A DNA stretch of 8,274 nt from Clostridiales bacterium UBA6330 (lineage in GTDB: Bacteria > Bacillota > Clostridia > Oscillospirales > CAG-272): positions 1-8,274 of the forward strand of contig DJSQ01000075.1 in the NCBI GenBank assembly GCA_002438075.1, given 5' to 3'. The notes under the pieces were generated by a model, which was given only the letters and a program-made list of their open reading frames with translations, made no database searches and was not told where the DNA came from. Shown here piece by piece: positions 1-6,080 of this stretch. The position numbers were made by a program, and so were the translations under genes. How positions within the stretch are numbered: position 1 is the first letter of the stretch; the number at the start of each line of letters is the position of its first letter.

Positions 1-5
1 GGGAG

Positions 6-71
6 GGTCAGGGAGGTTTGGAGGGTAGGGAGACCCCTCCGAAAGGGGTCTCCCTGCGCCTCCAAGGTCTT
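6..71 (-). repeat. Palindromic intergenic repeat, copy 1
   Basis: The 66 bases at 6-71 are the exact reverse complement of 5855-5920, checked base by base. The core is a perfect 12-bp stem (27-38 with 44-55) around the loop CCGAA. It extends through the outer pairing TTGGAGG (19-25) with CCTCCAA (59-65). Read on the minus strand, the repeat begins at the TAA stop of nth, so it sits directly downstream of that gene, just as copy 2 sits directly downstream of rnfB. Homology weakens beyond 6 and the copy runs towards the window edge, so its true outer end is not visible. No T-tract follows the stem on the minus strand within view, so a terminator role for nth is possible but unproven. It encodes nothing recognisable, and a MITE- or REP-like element is the best description. 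Confidence 0.85.
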
Positions 72-717
72 ATCCCTTACCCTTCTCGCACAACTCTCTC
101 AAGGGGCACTCCCCGCACTTCGGGGCGCGGGCGGTGCAGACGTCGCGTCCGAAGAGAACGAGACGGTGGCAGAAGTCGGAGCGGATTTCCTGCGGGAGAA
201 GCGCGTCCATGAGCTTCTCAACCCGCACGGGATCGCGGAGCGTCTCGGGGTACATCCCAAAGCGACCGCAAATGCGGATGCAGTGCGTGTCGGCAACCGT
301 CCCGCCGGTCCCGTAAAGGTCACCCAGAATCAGATTCGCAACCTTTCTGCCAACCCCCGGGAGCTTCAGAAGCTCCTCCATCGTGTCGGGCATCTTCCCG
401 CCGAATTCCTCCACCAGCATCCGCGAAGCGTCCCGAATGTTCTGCGCCTTCACGTGATAAAGCCCGCAGGAGCGGATGCAGTCCTCAATCTCCGAAAGGT
501 CCCCCGCCGCCAGAGCCTCGGGCGTGGGGAAGCGCCGAAACAGGTCCGCGCAAACCAGATTCACCCGCTCGTCGGTGCATTGCGCCGAAAGCCGACCCAT
601 AATCATCAGCCTCCACGGGTCGTTCCCCCAGTCCAGCGAGCAGACCGCGTTCGGATAGCGCGCCTCCAGAATCTCCGCAATCTTTGCAACCGTTTGCCGC
701 TTTTCCGCCTGTGTCAT
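70..717 (-). CDS. nth: Endonuclease III (DNA glycosylase/AP lyase)
   Basis: Base-excision repair enzyme that removes oxidised pyrimidines and cleaves abasic sites; cytosolic and DNA-bound. The 215-residue product is full length for the family. Visible signatures are LSAQCTD (residues 43-49), the helix-hairpin-helix LPGVGRKVAN (119-128) with the expected catalytic lysine K125, and VADTH with the expected catalytic aspartate D143. At the C-terminus is a [4Fe-4S] loop with canonical C-X6-C-X2-C-X5-C spacing (C194, C201, C204, C210). I chose the ATG at 717 because an AGGGGGTG Shine-Dalgarno sequence ends 6 nt before it. A GTG at 726 is in frame but lies inside that ribosome binding site. The last codons (Lys-Gly-Lys-Gly, stop) run into the edge of repeat copy 1. 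The gene is divergent from rnfC and has its own promoter. Family assignment is certain from the motifs; substrate range is family knowledge. Confidence 0.97.
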   Translation of the reverse strand: MTQAEKRQTVAKIAEILEARYPNAVCSLDWGNDPWRLMIMGRLSAQCTDERVNLVCADLFRRFPTPEALAAGDLSEIEDCIRSCGLYHVKAQNIRDASRMLVEEFGGKMPDTMEELLKLPGVGRKVANLILGDLYGTGGTVADTHCIRICGRFGMYPETLRDPVRVEKLMDALLPQEIRSDFCHRLVLFGRDVCTARAPKCGECPLRELCEKGKG

Positions 718-743
718 AGCGAACACCCCCTTTTCCTGCTGAC

Positions 744-772
744 AGTATAACAGATTTTCGACAAAAAGTCAA
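744..772 (-). promoter_or_regulatory. Sigma-A promoter of nth
   Basis: On the minus strand TTGACT (772-767) and TATACT (749-744) are separated by exactly 17 bp, and a TG dinucleotide one base before the -10 gives an extended -10. Transcription should start near 737, leaving a leader of about 20 nt that is mostly the ribosome binding site of nth. The -35 box lies 39 bp from the -35 box of the divergent rnf promoter. Confidence 0.85.
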
Positions 773-811
773 GCCCCGTGCAAAAATGGAAAAGATTCTG
801 TCGATTGGAAA

Positions 812-840
812 TTGACAAACCGACGATTTCATAGTATAAT
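812..840 (+). promoter_or_regulatory. Sigma-A promoter of the rnf operon
   Basis: A full-consensus TTGACA (812-817) and a full-consensus TATAAT (835-840) are separated by 17 bp, so this should be a very strong vegetative promoter. The predicted start is near 847, giving a leader of about 43 nt before rnfC. A weak inverted pair GAAAT (808-812) and ATTTC (826-830) overlaps the -35 and spacer. I do not consider it strong enough to call an operator. Confidence 0.9.
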
Positions 841-850
841 ATAGATACGT

Positions 851-882
851 TTCCGGTCCGACCGGAAGAAAGGAAAAAGGAA
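851..882 (+). promoter_or_regulatory. rnf leader hairpin and ribosome binding site
   Basis: TTCCGGT (851-857) pairs perfectly with ACCGGAA (861-867) around the three-base loop CCG. This places a 7-bp stem within the first nucleotides of the predicted transcript. It is followed by an A/G-rich stretch with AGGAA at 878-882, 7 nt before the rnfC ATG. A 5'-terminal stem of this kind could stabilise the mRNA. No T-tract follows, so it is not a terminator. Confidence 0.5.
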
Positions 883-889
883 TAACGGA

Positions 890-2251
890 ATGAAGCGATT
901 CACTTTTCGCGGCGGAACCCACCTTGACGAGCATAAGGACACCGCCGCGCTTTCCACGGAGCGCCTGCCCGAGCCCGCAAGCGTCTCCATCCCGCTCTCC
1001 CAGCATATCGGCGCACCCGCGGCTCCCGTGGTCAAGGTCGGTGACAGCGTGAAAATCGGGCAGAAGCTCGGCGAGGTCACGGGCGGGCTGGGCTGCCCCG
1101 TCCATGCAAGCGTCTCGGGCACCGTCCGCGCCATCACCACCCGCCGCAACGCAATGGGAACCCCCGTGACGAACATCGTCATTGAAAATGACGGTCTGCG
1201 CACCATGGATGACAGCATGAAGCCCATCGCAAAGCCGCTCGCGGAGGCAACCCCCGAGGAGATTGTGGAGATTGTCCGCGAGGCGGGCATCAGCGGTCTG
1301 GGCGGCGCGACCTTCCCGACCTACGCGAAGCTTCAGAGCGCAATGGGAAAGGCGAATCTCGTCATTGTCAACTGCGCCGAGTGCGAGCCCTACCTCACGG
1401 CGAACCACCGCCTCCTGCTGGAGCGCGGGGAGATCGTCATCTCGGGCATGGAGATCGTTATGCGCGCGCTGGGCGTGACCGAAGGCATTCTTGCGGTCGA
1501 GGATAATAAGCCCGATGCCATCCGCCTGCTGGAGGACCGCCTGAAGCGGCGCGAGGGACTGGAGAGAGGGACAAATCTGCGGGTCTGTGTCCTGCGCACC
1601 AAGTACCCGCAGGGCGACGAGCGCCAGCTGGTGGCGGCACTGCTCGGGCGGGAGATTCCCGCAGGCAAGCTGCCCGCCGACGTGGGCTGTATGATTCTCA
1701 ATGCCGAGACCGCCGCGGCAATCTCGCGCGCGTACTGGCGGGGACTGCCGCTGACCAGCCGCATCGTCACGGTGACGGGGGACTGCGTGCGGAATCCGAA
1801 GAACGTCCGCGCCCCGCTCGGCGCATCGGCGCAGGACCTCATCACCTTCTGCGGCGGACTGACCAAAACGCCGAAGAAAATGATTTCGGGCGGGCCCATG
1901 ATGGGCTTTGCGCTCTGGGACCCCGAAACGCCGGTTTCCAAGAGTATGTCGGGTCTGCTCCTCTTCTCGGAGGAAGCCGACAAGCCCACAACCGTCCATT
2001 CGCCCTGCATCCACTGCGGCAGATGCGTTTCGCACTGCCCGATGCACTTAATGCCGAATTACCTCGCGGCTTACGCGGCGGCAAGGGAGTATGAGAAAGC
2101 CGAGAAACTGGACGTGATGAGCTGTGTGGAATGCGGGACCTGTACCTATAACTGCCCTGCGGGAGTGGAGATTGTCCAGCACATCCGCGTGGCAAAGGGC
2201 GCAATCCGCGCCAAGAACGCCGCCAAGCGCGGGGGAGGTGGAACGAAATGA
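890..2251 (+). CDS. rnfC: Rnf complex subunit C, NADH/FMN and Fe-S subunit
   Basis: Peripheral cytoplasmic subunit of the Rnf ferredoxin:NAD+ oxidoreductase, where NAD+ is thought to be reduced. The product has 453 residues. The N-terminus FRGGTHLDEHK matches RnfC proteins. Residues about 36-80 form a barrel-sandwich (lipoyl-like) region. SGLGGATFP (135-143) is the glycine-rich nucleotide/FMN-binding stretch shared with the 51-kDa subunit of complex I. Two classical [4Fe-4S] motifs close the protein: C373-X2-C376-X2-C379-X3-C383-P and C412-X2-C415-X2-C418-X3-C422-P. The length fits clostridial RnfC, which lacks the long C-terminal repeats of some proteobacterial forms. It is the first gene of the operon, transcribed from the promoter at 812-840, and its TGA overlaps the rnfD ATG in ATGA. 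Confidence 0.97.
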   Translation: MKRFTFRGGTHLDEHKDTAALSTERLPEPASVSIPLSQHIGAPAAPVVKVGDSVKIGQKLGEVTGGLGCPVHASVSGTVRAITTRRNAMGTPVTNIVIENDGLRTMDDSMKPIAKPLAEATPEEIVEIVREAGISGLGGATFPTYAKLQSAMGKANLVIVNCAECEPYLTANHRLLLERGEIVISGMEIVMRALGVTEGILAVEDNKPDAIRLLEDRLKRREGLERGTNLRVCVLRTKYPQGDERQLVAALLGREIPAGKLPADVGCMILNAETAAAISRAYWRGLPLTSRIVTVTGDCVRNPKNVRAPLGASAQDLITFCGGLTKTPKKMISGGPMMGFALWDPETPVSKSMSGLLLFSEEADKPTTVHSPCIHCGRCVSHCPMHLMPNYLAAYAAAREYEKAEKLDVMSCVECGTCTYNCPAGVEIVQHIRVAKGAIRAKNAAKRGGGGTK

Positions 2252-3261
2252 ACGACGAAAAACGGGTCCTTTCGGATATGCCCGAGCTGTTGACGCTGGC
2301 ACCCTCTCCGCATATGCGCAGGGGCGTGACCACGCGGAATCTGATGATGGACGTGCTGATTGCGCTTGCTCCCGCGGCGGTGTTCGGCATTGTTGCGTTC
2401 GGCTGGCGCGCGGCGGTGATTCTGCTGCTTGCGACTGCGGCGGCGGCCCTTGCGGAATACCTGACCGAAAAAATCCTGCACCGCCCGAACACCATAGGAG
2501 ACTGCTCGGCGGCGGTTACGGGACTGCTCCTCGGCATGAACCTGCCGTCCACCGTGCCGTTCTATGTGCCGATTGTCGGCTCGGTGTTTGCAATCGTGGT
2601 GGTCAAGCAGATTTTCGGCGGCATCGGCAAGAACGTGATGAATCCCGCGCTGGCGGCAAGAGTGTTTCTCATGCTGGCATGGACCGCGAAGATGACGAAA
2701 TTCGTTCCCGCGTTTGCGTGGATGAACGGGACCGATGCGGTTGCCTCGGCAACGCCGCTCGCCTCGCTGAAAACGGGAGCCTTTGACGGCTCGGTGCTCG
2801 ACCTCTTCCTCGGAAAATGCGGCGGGTGCATCGGCGAGGTCTCGGCGCTCTGCCTGCTGATCGGCGGTGCGTACCTGCTGGTGCGGCGGGTCATCGCATG
2901 GCAGATTCCCGCGGCGTTTCTCGGAACCGTTGCGCTCCTGACGCTGATTTTCCACAAGGGGGACATGAGCGCGGTCAGCTTCATGGCATCATCGCTCTTC
3001 TCGGGCGGTCTGATGCTTGGTGCGTTCTTTATGGCAACCGACTATGTAACCTCTCCCGTGACCCCGTGGGGACGCGTGGTCTACGGCGTGGGGTGCGGCG
3101 CTCTGGTGGTGTTCCTGCGCTTCTTCAGCGGCTACCCCGAGGGCGTGTCCTTTGCAATCCTGATTATGAATGCGCTGGTCTGGTACATCGAGCTGTTGAC
3201 GAAGCCGCGCGTGTACGGAAAGGCGAGAGGAAAGGGGGAGCGGAAGCATGGAAACGGCTGA
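2248..3261 (+). CDS. rnfD: Rnf complex subunit D, flavin-bearing membrane subunit
   Basis: Integral membrane subunit of Rnf, homologous to NqrB of the Na+-pumping NADH:quinone reductase. The product has 337 residues with roughly eight to ten hydrophobic helices. The first spans about residues 32-50 and the last lies near the FAILIMNALVWYIE stretch. The segment SATPL (167-171) matches the family site at which FMN is covalently attached through threonine; here that would be T169. The conserved region ATDYVTSPVTPWG follows near the last third. A GGAGGTGG ribosome binding site lies 5' of the start, inside the end of rnfC, and the 4-bp overlap implies translational coupling. The basic tail (KARGKGERK) overlaps the start of rnfG. 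Flavin attachment is family knowledge and was not shown here. Confidence 0.96.
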   Translation: MNDEKRVLSDMPELLTLAPSPHMRRGVTTRNLMMDVLIALAPAAVFGIVAFGWRAAVILLLATAAAALAEYLTEKILHRPNTIGDCSAAVTGLLLGMNLPSTVPFYVPIVGSVFAIVVVKQIFGGIGKNVMNPALAARVFLMLAWTAKMTKFVPAFAWMNGTDAVASATPLASLKTGAFDGSVLDLFLGKCGGCIGEVSALCLLIGGAYLLVRRVIAWQIPAAFLGTVALLTLIFHKGDMSAVSFMASSLFSGGLMLGAFFMATDYVTSPVTPWGRVVYGVGCGALVVFLRFFSGYPEGVSFAILIMNALVWYIELLTKPRVYGKARGKGERKHGNG

Positions 3262-3820
3262 AACGAAAACCAAAACCAAAATCGAAAAAAGGACCGTGCT
3301 GTCGGTGCTGAACATCGGCGCGCGGCTGTTGGTCATCTGCCTTGTTGTGGCGGCGGTGGTGTCGCTGGTCAATGAGGTGACCAAGACCCGCTACGCCGAA
3401 TTGCAGGAGCAGGAGAAGGCGAACGCGATGGCGTCCATTTTCGGGGCGGAAACGCTCACCTATACCGAACTCGGAAACGGCGTGTACGCGCTGAAGCAGG
3501 GGGACGAACCGCTCGGCTATTGCGTGGAGAGTACCACGGCGGGCTTCGGCGGCGAGATGTCGCTGATGGTCGGCTTTGACCTCGACCGCACGATTGTCGG
3601 CGTGCAGCTTCTCTCGCACTCCGAGACCCCGGGGCTTGGCGCAAAGGTCAACGATGCGGGCTACCTCTCGCAGTACGGCGGCAAAACGGGGGACCTTGTA
3701 CTCGGAGAGGACATCGATGCAATCTCGGGCGCGACCATCTCGTCAAAAGCCGTGCTTGCGGGCGTAAAGGCGGCGCAGGCAACGCTGGATTCCGCTTTGG
3801 AAAGGAGTGACGCACAATGA
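3248..3820 (+). CDS. rnfG: Rnf complex subunit G, covalent FMN subunit
   Basis: Subunit with one N-terminal membrane anchor (about residues 17-42) and an extracytoplasmic flavin domain, homologous to NqrC. The product has 190 residues. The motif SGATISS (160-166) is the S/T-G-A-T-x-S/T signature in which the threonine, here T163, carries FMN through a phosphoester. HSETPGLG (124-131) is a second family hallmark. The start ATG has an AGGGGGAG ribosome binding site and lies within the last codons of rnfD, giving a 14-bp overlap. The ATGA at the other end overlaps rnfE. In the complex it passes electrons between the RnfD flavins and the RnfA/RnfE side; that role comes from the family. Confidence 0.96.
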   Translation: METAETKTKTKIEKRTVLSVLNIGARLLVICLVVAAVVSLVNEVTKTRYAELQEQEKANAMASIFGAETLTYTELGNGVYALKQGDEPLGYCVESTTAGFGGEMSLMVGFDLDRTIVGVQLLSHSETPGLGAKVNDAGYLSQYGGKTGDLVLGEDIDAISGATISSKAVLAGVKAAQATLDSALERSDAQ

Positions 3821-4461
3821 AGCACAATTATCTGAAGCAGTTGAAATCGGGCATTCTCGATCAGAACCCGACGCTGGTCCAGCTTCTCGGAATGTGCCCG
3901 ACGCTTGCGACCACCACGTCGCTGAAGAACGCGTTCGGCATGGGCATGGCGGCAACGGCGGTGCTGATTTGCTCCAACGTATTCATTTCGCTCCTGCGGA
4001 AATTTATCCCCAAGCAGGTGCGCATTGCCGCCTACATCGTCATCGTTTCGGGCTTTGTCACGGCGGTGGAGCTGCTGATGCGGACCTACATGGTCTCGCT
4101 CTATCGGTCGCTCGGGCTGTTCATCCCGCTGATTGTGGTCAACTGCATCATTCTGGCGCGCGCGGAGGCGTTCGCCTCCAAGAATCCGCCTCTGCCCTCG
4201 GCGATGGACGGTCTTTCGATGGGTTTGGGCTTCACTTTTGCCCTCTGCATTCTCGGGACCGTGCGCGAGCTGCTCGGCGCGGGTTCGCTTTTGGGACATC
4301 GGATTCTGCCTGAGGCGTATCCCGATATGGTCATCTTCATTCTGCCTGCGGGCGCGTTCCTGACGCTCGGCTTTACGATTGCGGCGGTGCAGAAAATTAA
4401 GGATACCGTGGAAGAAAAGAAGCGCCGCGCGGCGGAGGACGGAAAGGAGGAAACGGCATGA
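3817..4461 (+). CDS. rnfE: Rnf complex subunit E, membrane subunit
   Basis: Integral membrane subunit homologous to NqrD and paralogous to RnfA. The product has 214 residues with about six hydrophobic segments. The N-terminal NPTLVQLLGMCPTLA and the VVNCIILARAEAFA stretch are typical of RnfE. C27 and C110 fall at the conserved positions that, together with the two cysteines of RnfA, are known in the family to hold an intramembrane [2Fe-2S] cluster. The C-terminal tail after about residue 192 is highly charged (EEKKRRAAEDGKEE) and probably cytoplasmic. It overlaps rnfG and rnfA by 4 bp each, and a GGAAAGGAGG ribosome binding site for rnfA sits within this tail. Confidence 0.96.
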   Translation: MKHNYLKQLKSGILDQNPTLVQLLGMCPTLATTTSLKNAFGMGMAATAVLICSNVFISLLRKFIPKQVRIAAYIVIVSGFVTAVELLMRTYMVSLYRSLGLFIPLIVVNCIILARAEAFASKNPPLPSAMDGLSMGLGFTFALCILGTVRELLGAGSLLGHRILPEAYPDMVIFILPAGAFLTLGFTIAAVQKIKDTVEEKKRRAAEDGKEETA

Positions 4462-5042
4462 GCTTTACCGATGTGCTTTTGATGATGTTTACCGCCGTTT
4501 TGGTGGAGAACTTCATTTTCTCGCGTTTCTACGGCTGTTGCCCGTTCCTCGGTGTTTCGGAGAAGCCCGACACCGCGCTCGGCATGGGCATGGCGGTCAC
4601 CTTTGTCATGACCGTTTCGGGTGCCGCGACGTGGGCGGTGTATCACTTCCTGTTGGTGCCGTTCGGTTTGGAGTACCTCAAAACCGTTGCGTTCATTCTG
4701 GTGATTGCGGCGCTGGTGCAGTTTATCGAGATGTTCCTGCGGCGGTTCATCCCCGCGCTGTACGGCGCGCTTGGCATCTATCTGCCGCTGATTACCACCA
4801 ACTGCGCGGTGCTGTCCTCGGCGCTCCTGATTGTGCAGAACGAGTACAATTTCTTGCAGGCGGTGGTGTTCGGCTTCTCTGCGGCGCTCGGCTTCACGCT
4901 TGCCATCACGGTATTTGCGGGGCTTCGCGCGCGGATGGAGCACGCCGACCCGCCCCGCGCCTTCAAGGGCTTCCCGCTGACGCTGATTGCGGCGGGGCTG
5001 TTGGCAATGGCGTTCTCCTGCTTCTCGGGCATCAAGCTGTAA
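4458..5042 (+). CDS. rnfA: Rnf complex subunit A, membrane subunit
   Basis: Integral membrane subunit homologous to NqrE, expected to lie in the membrane in the opposite topology to RnfE. The product has 194 residues and about six helices. Family marks are VENFIFSRFYGCCPFLGVS (residues 16-34), with cysteines at 27 and 28, and LITTNCAVL (111-119) with C116. C28 and C116 are the likely [2Fe-2S] ligands that pair with those of RnfE; C27 is an extra neighbouring cysteine. The gene follows rnfE through an ATGA overlap. After its TAA there is a 14-nt gap that carries the GGGAGGGG ribosome binding site of rnfB, the only true gap in the operon. Confidence 0.96.
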   Translation: MSFTDVLLMMFTAVLVENFIFSRFYGCCPFLGVSEKPDTALGMGMAVTFVMTVSGAATWAVYHFLLVPFGLEYLKTVAFILVIAALVQFIEMFLRRFIPALYGALGIYLPLITTNCAVLSSALLIVQNEYNFLQAVVFGFSAALGFTLAITVFAGLRARMEHADPPRAFKGFPLTLIAAGLLAMAFSCFSGIKL

Positions 5043-5056
5043 GGGAGGGGACCGAT

Positions 5057-5848
5057 ATGGAGCTTTCAAACATTCTGATTCCCGCCGCGATTTTTGCGGG
5101 GTTGGGAGTGATTCTGGGAATTCTGCTTGCGGTTGCATCGCGGGTATTTGCGGTCAAGACCGACGAGCGGGTGGAAAAGATTGCCGAAGCCCTGCCGGGC
5201 GCGAACTGCGGCGGTTGCGGGTATTCGGGCTGTGCGGCGCTTGCGGAGGCGATTGTGAAGGGAGACGCGCCCGCGAACGCCTGTCGTGCGGGCGGTGCGG
5301 CTTGCGCGGAGAAAATCGGCGCGATTATGGGTGTTGCGGTCACGGCGCAGGCACCGGTTCGTGCGCGGGTGCTATGCTCGGGAGAGTGCGGCAAGGCGAA
5401 GGAAAAGAGCCGCTACGAGGGGGTACAGGACTGCATTGCCGCTGACAGGATGTACGGCAGTGACAAGTTATGCGCGTTCGGTTGCATGGGGCTTGGAAGC
5501 TGTGCAAGCGTTTGCAAGTACGGTGCGTTACGCATCTCGGGTGGGATAGCGCGTGTGGATGGGGCGCGCTGTGTAGGCTGTGGTGCGTGTGTATCGGTTT
5601 GTCCGAAGCATCTGATTACTCTGGTTCCCGCCGACGCGAAGTACACGGTGGACTGTCACTCAACAGAGAGCGGTGCCGTGGTACGCAAGGTATGTGATGC
5701 GGGTTGCATTGGCTGCAAGCTCTGCGAAAAGAACTGTCCCTCGGGAGCGGTTCACGTTACAGACAATCTTGCCACAATCGACCCCGCCCTCTGCACCGGC
5801 TGCGGCATCTGCGCCGCGAAGTGCCCTCGCGGGGTGATTCGGGGGTAG
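5057..5848 (+). CDS. rnfB: Rnf complex subunit B, polyferredoxin subunit
   Basis: Electron-entry subunit that takes electrons from reduced ferredoxin. The product has 263 residues. A single membrane helix (about 5-28) is followed by the four-cysteine cluster site ANCGGCGYSGC with C51, C54, C59 and C76. A cysteine-rich segment comes next (C107, C111, C126, C139, C143, C149, C153). Three ferredoxin-type motifs follow: C172-X2-C175-X2-C178-X3-C182-P, C217-X2-C220-X2-C223-X3-C227-P and C246-X2-C249-X2-C252-X3-C256-P. That allows at least five, perhaps six, [4Fe-4S] clusters. The frame is open far upstream, but the ATG at 5057 is right: the GGGAGGGG ribosome binding site precedes it and the membrane helix starts at once. 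Codon choice changes within residues about 105-215 (see findings). The TAG stop lies inside the left arm of the palindromic repeat that follows. Confidence 0.96.
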   Translation: MELSNILIPAAIFAGLGVILGILLAVASRVFAVKTDERVEKIAEALPGANCGGCGYSGCAALAEAIVKGDAPANACRAGGAACAEKIGAIMGVAVTAQAPVRARVLCSGECGKAKEKSRYEGVQDCIAADRMYGSDKLCAFGCMGLGSCASVCKYGALRISGGIARVDGARCVGCGACVSVCPKHLITLVPADAKYTVDCHSTESGAVVRKVCDAGCIGCKLCEKNCPSGAVHVTDNLATIDPALCTGCGICAAKCPRGVIRG

Positions 5849-5926
5849 GTAGGGAAGACCTTGGAGGCGCAGGGAGACCCCTTTCGGAGGGGTCTCCCTA
5901 CCCTCCAAACCTCCCTGACCTACCCC
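5842..5926 (+). repeat. Palindromic intergenic repeat, copy 2
   Basis: Positions 5855-5920 are identical to the reverse complement of 6-71. Here the whole element is visible as an 85-nt imperfect palindrome. The outer arms GGGGTAGGT (5842-5850) and ACCTACCCC (5918-5926) pair perfectly. The middle TTGGAGG pairs with CCTCCAA, and the 12-bp core AGGGAGACCCCT/AGGGGTCTCCCT closes on the loop TTCGG. The rnfB TAG stop (5846-5848) lies in the outer left arm. Because the core is followed by a C-rich arm and not a T-run, the element alone is not a standard terminator. A separate terminator follows at once. Confidence 0.85.
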
Positions 5927-5927
5927 G

Positions 5928-6010
5928 AACTTCCCCCATGTCCCCGCCACTTTGGAAGCGGAAATTTGTTTCGCTTTTTTGGAGTGGCGGGGACATGGGG
6001 GAAGTTTTTT
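5928..6010 (+). terminator. Intrinsic terminator of the rnf operon
   Basis: A perfect 23-bp GC-rich stem (5928-5950 with 5984-6006) has its right arm run straight into six T residues (6005-6010). The 33-nt loop holds a second small stem, AAGCG (5956-5960) with CGCTT (5972-5976), plus an AAA/TTT extension. The stem is much longer than a typical intrinsic terminator and could also cruciform in DNA. There is no T-tract on the minus-strand side, so it should act only on plus-strand transcription. Confidence 0.75.
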
Positions 6011-6040
6011 GTCGGATTGGGGAGGTGCGAATTTTTTACA

Positions 6041-6058
6041 GGGTGCGGCTTCGCACCC
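6041..6058 (+). other. Small GC-rich stem-loop
   Basis: GGGTGCG pairs perfectly with CGCACCC around a GCTT loop. The right arm can alternatively pair with GGTGCGAA at 6024-6031 (TTCGCACC at 6050-6057), so two mutually exclusive folds are possible. No T-run follows. It may be debris of another repeat element or a backup terminator; its function is unknown. Confidence 0.4.
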
Positions 6059-6080
6059 GATTGGTGGGGGGGATGGGTTT

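Noticed and set aside
718..726. GTG at 726 as the start of nth
   Set aside because: The GTG lies within the AGGGGGTG Shine-Dalgarno sequence that is ideally placed for the ATG at 717.
808..830. GAAAT-N13-ATTTC as an operator over the rnf -35 box
   Set aside because: Five-base arms with a long spacer are expected by chance in an AT-rich promoter. It does not match the Rex site TTGTGAANNNNTTCACAA.
485..2047. 520-codon open frame on the minus strand
   Set aside because: It runs antisense through nth and rnfC, both of which have complete family motifs. The encoded protein is Arg/His/Ala-rich with no domain signature, typical of an antisense frame in GC-rich DNA.
2146..2955. 269-codon minus-strand frame opposite rnfD
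   Set aside because: Shadow of rnfD; low-complexity charged composition and no recognisable domain.
4379..5056. Upstream extension of the rnfB frame to 4379
   Set aside because: The extension overlaps rnfA entirely in another frame and gives Arg/Cys/Gly-rich nonsense. The ATG at 5057 has a good ribosome binding site and begins the expected membrane helix.
4101..5138. 345-codon open frame on the minus strand
   Set aside because: It lies antisense to rnfE, rnfA and the start of rnfB. Composition is rich in Arg, Gln and Glu without motifs, and no ribosome binding site or promoter was seen.
6..5920. Composite transposon or integron bounded by the inverted repeats
   Set aside because: No transposase, integrase or target-site duplication is visible, and the enclosed genes are ordinary chromosomal ones.
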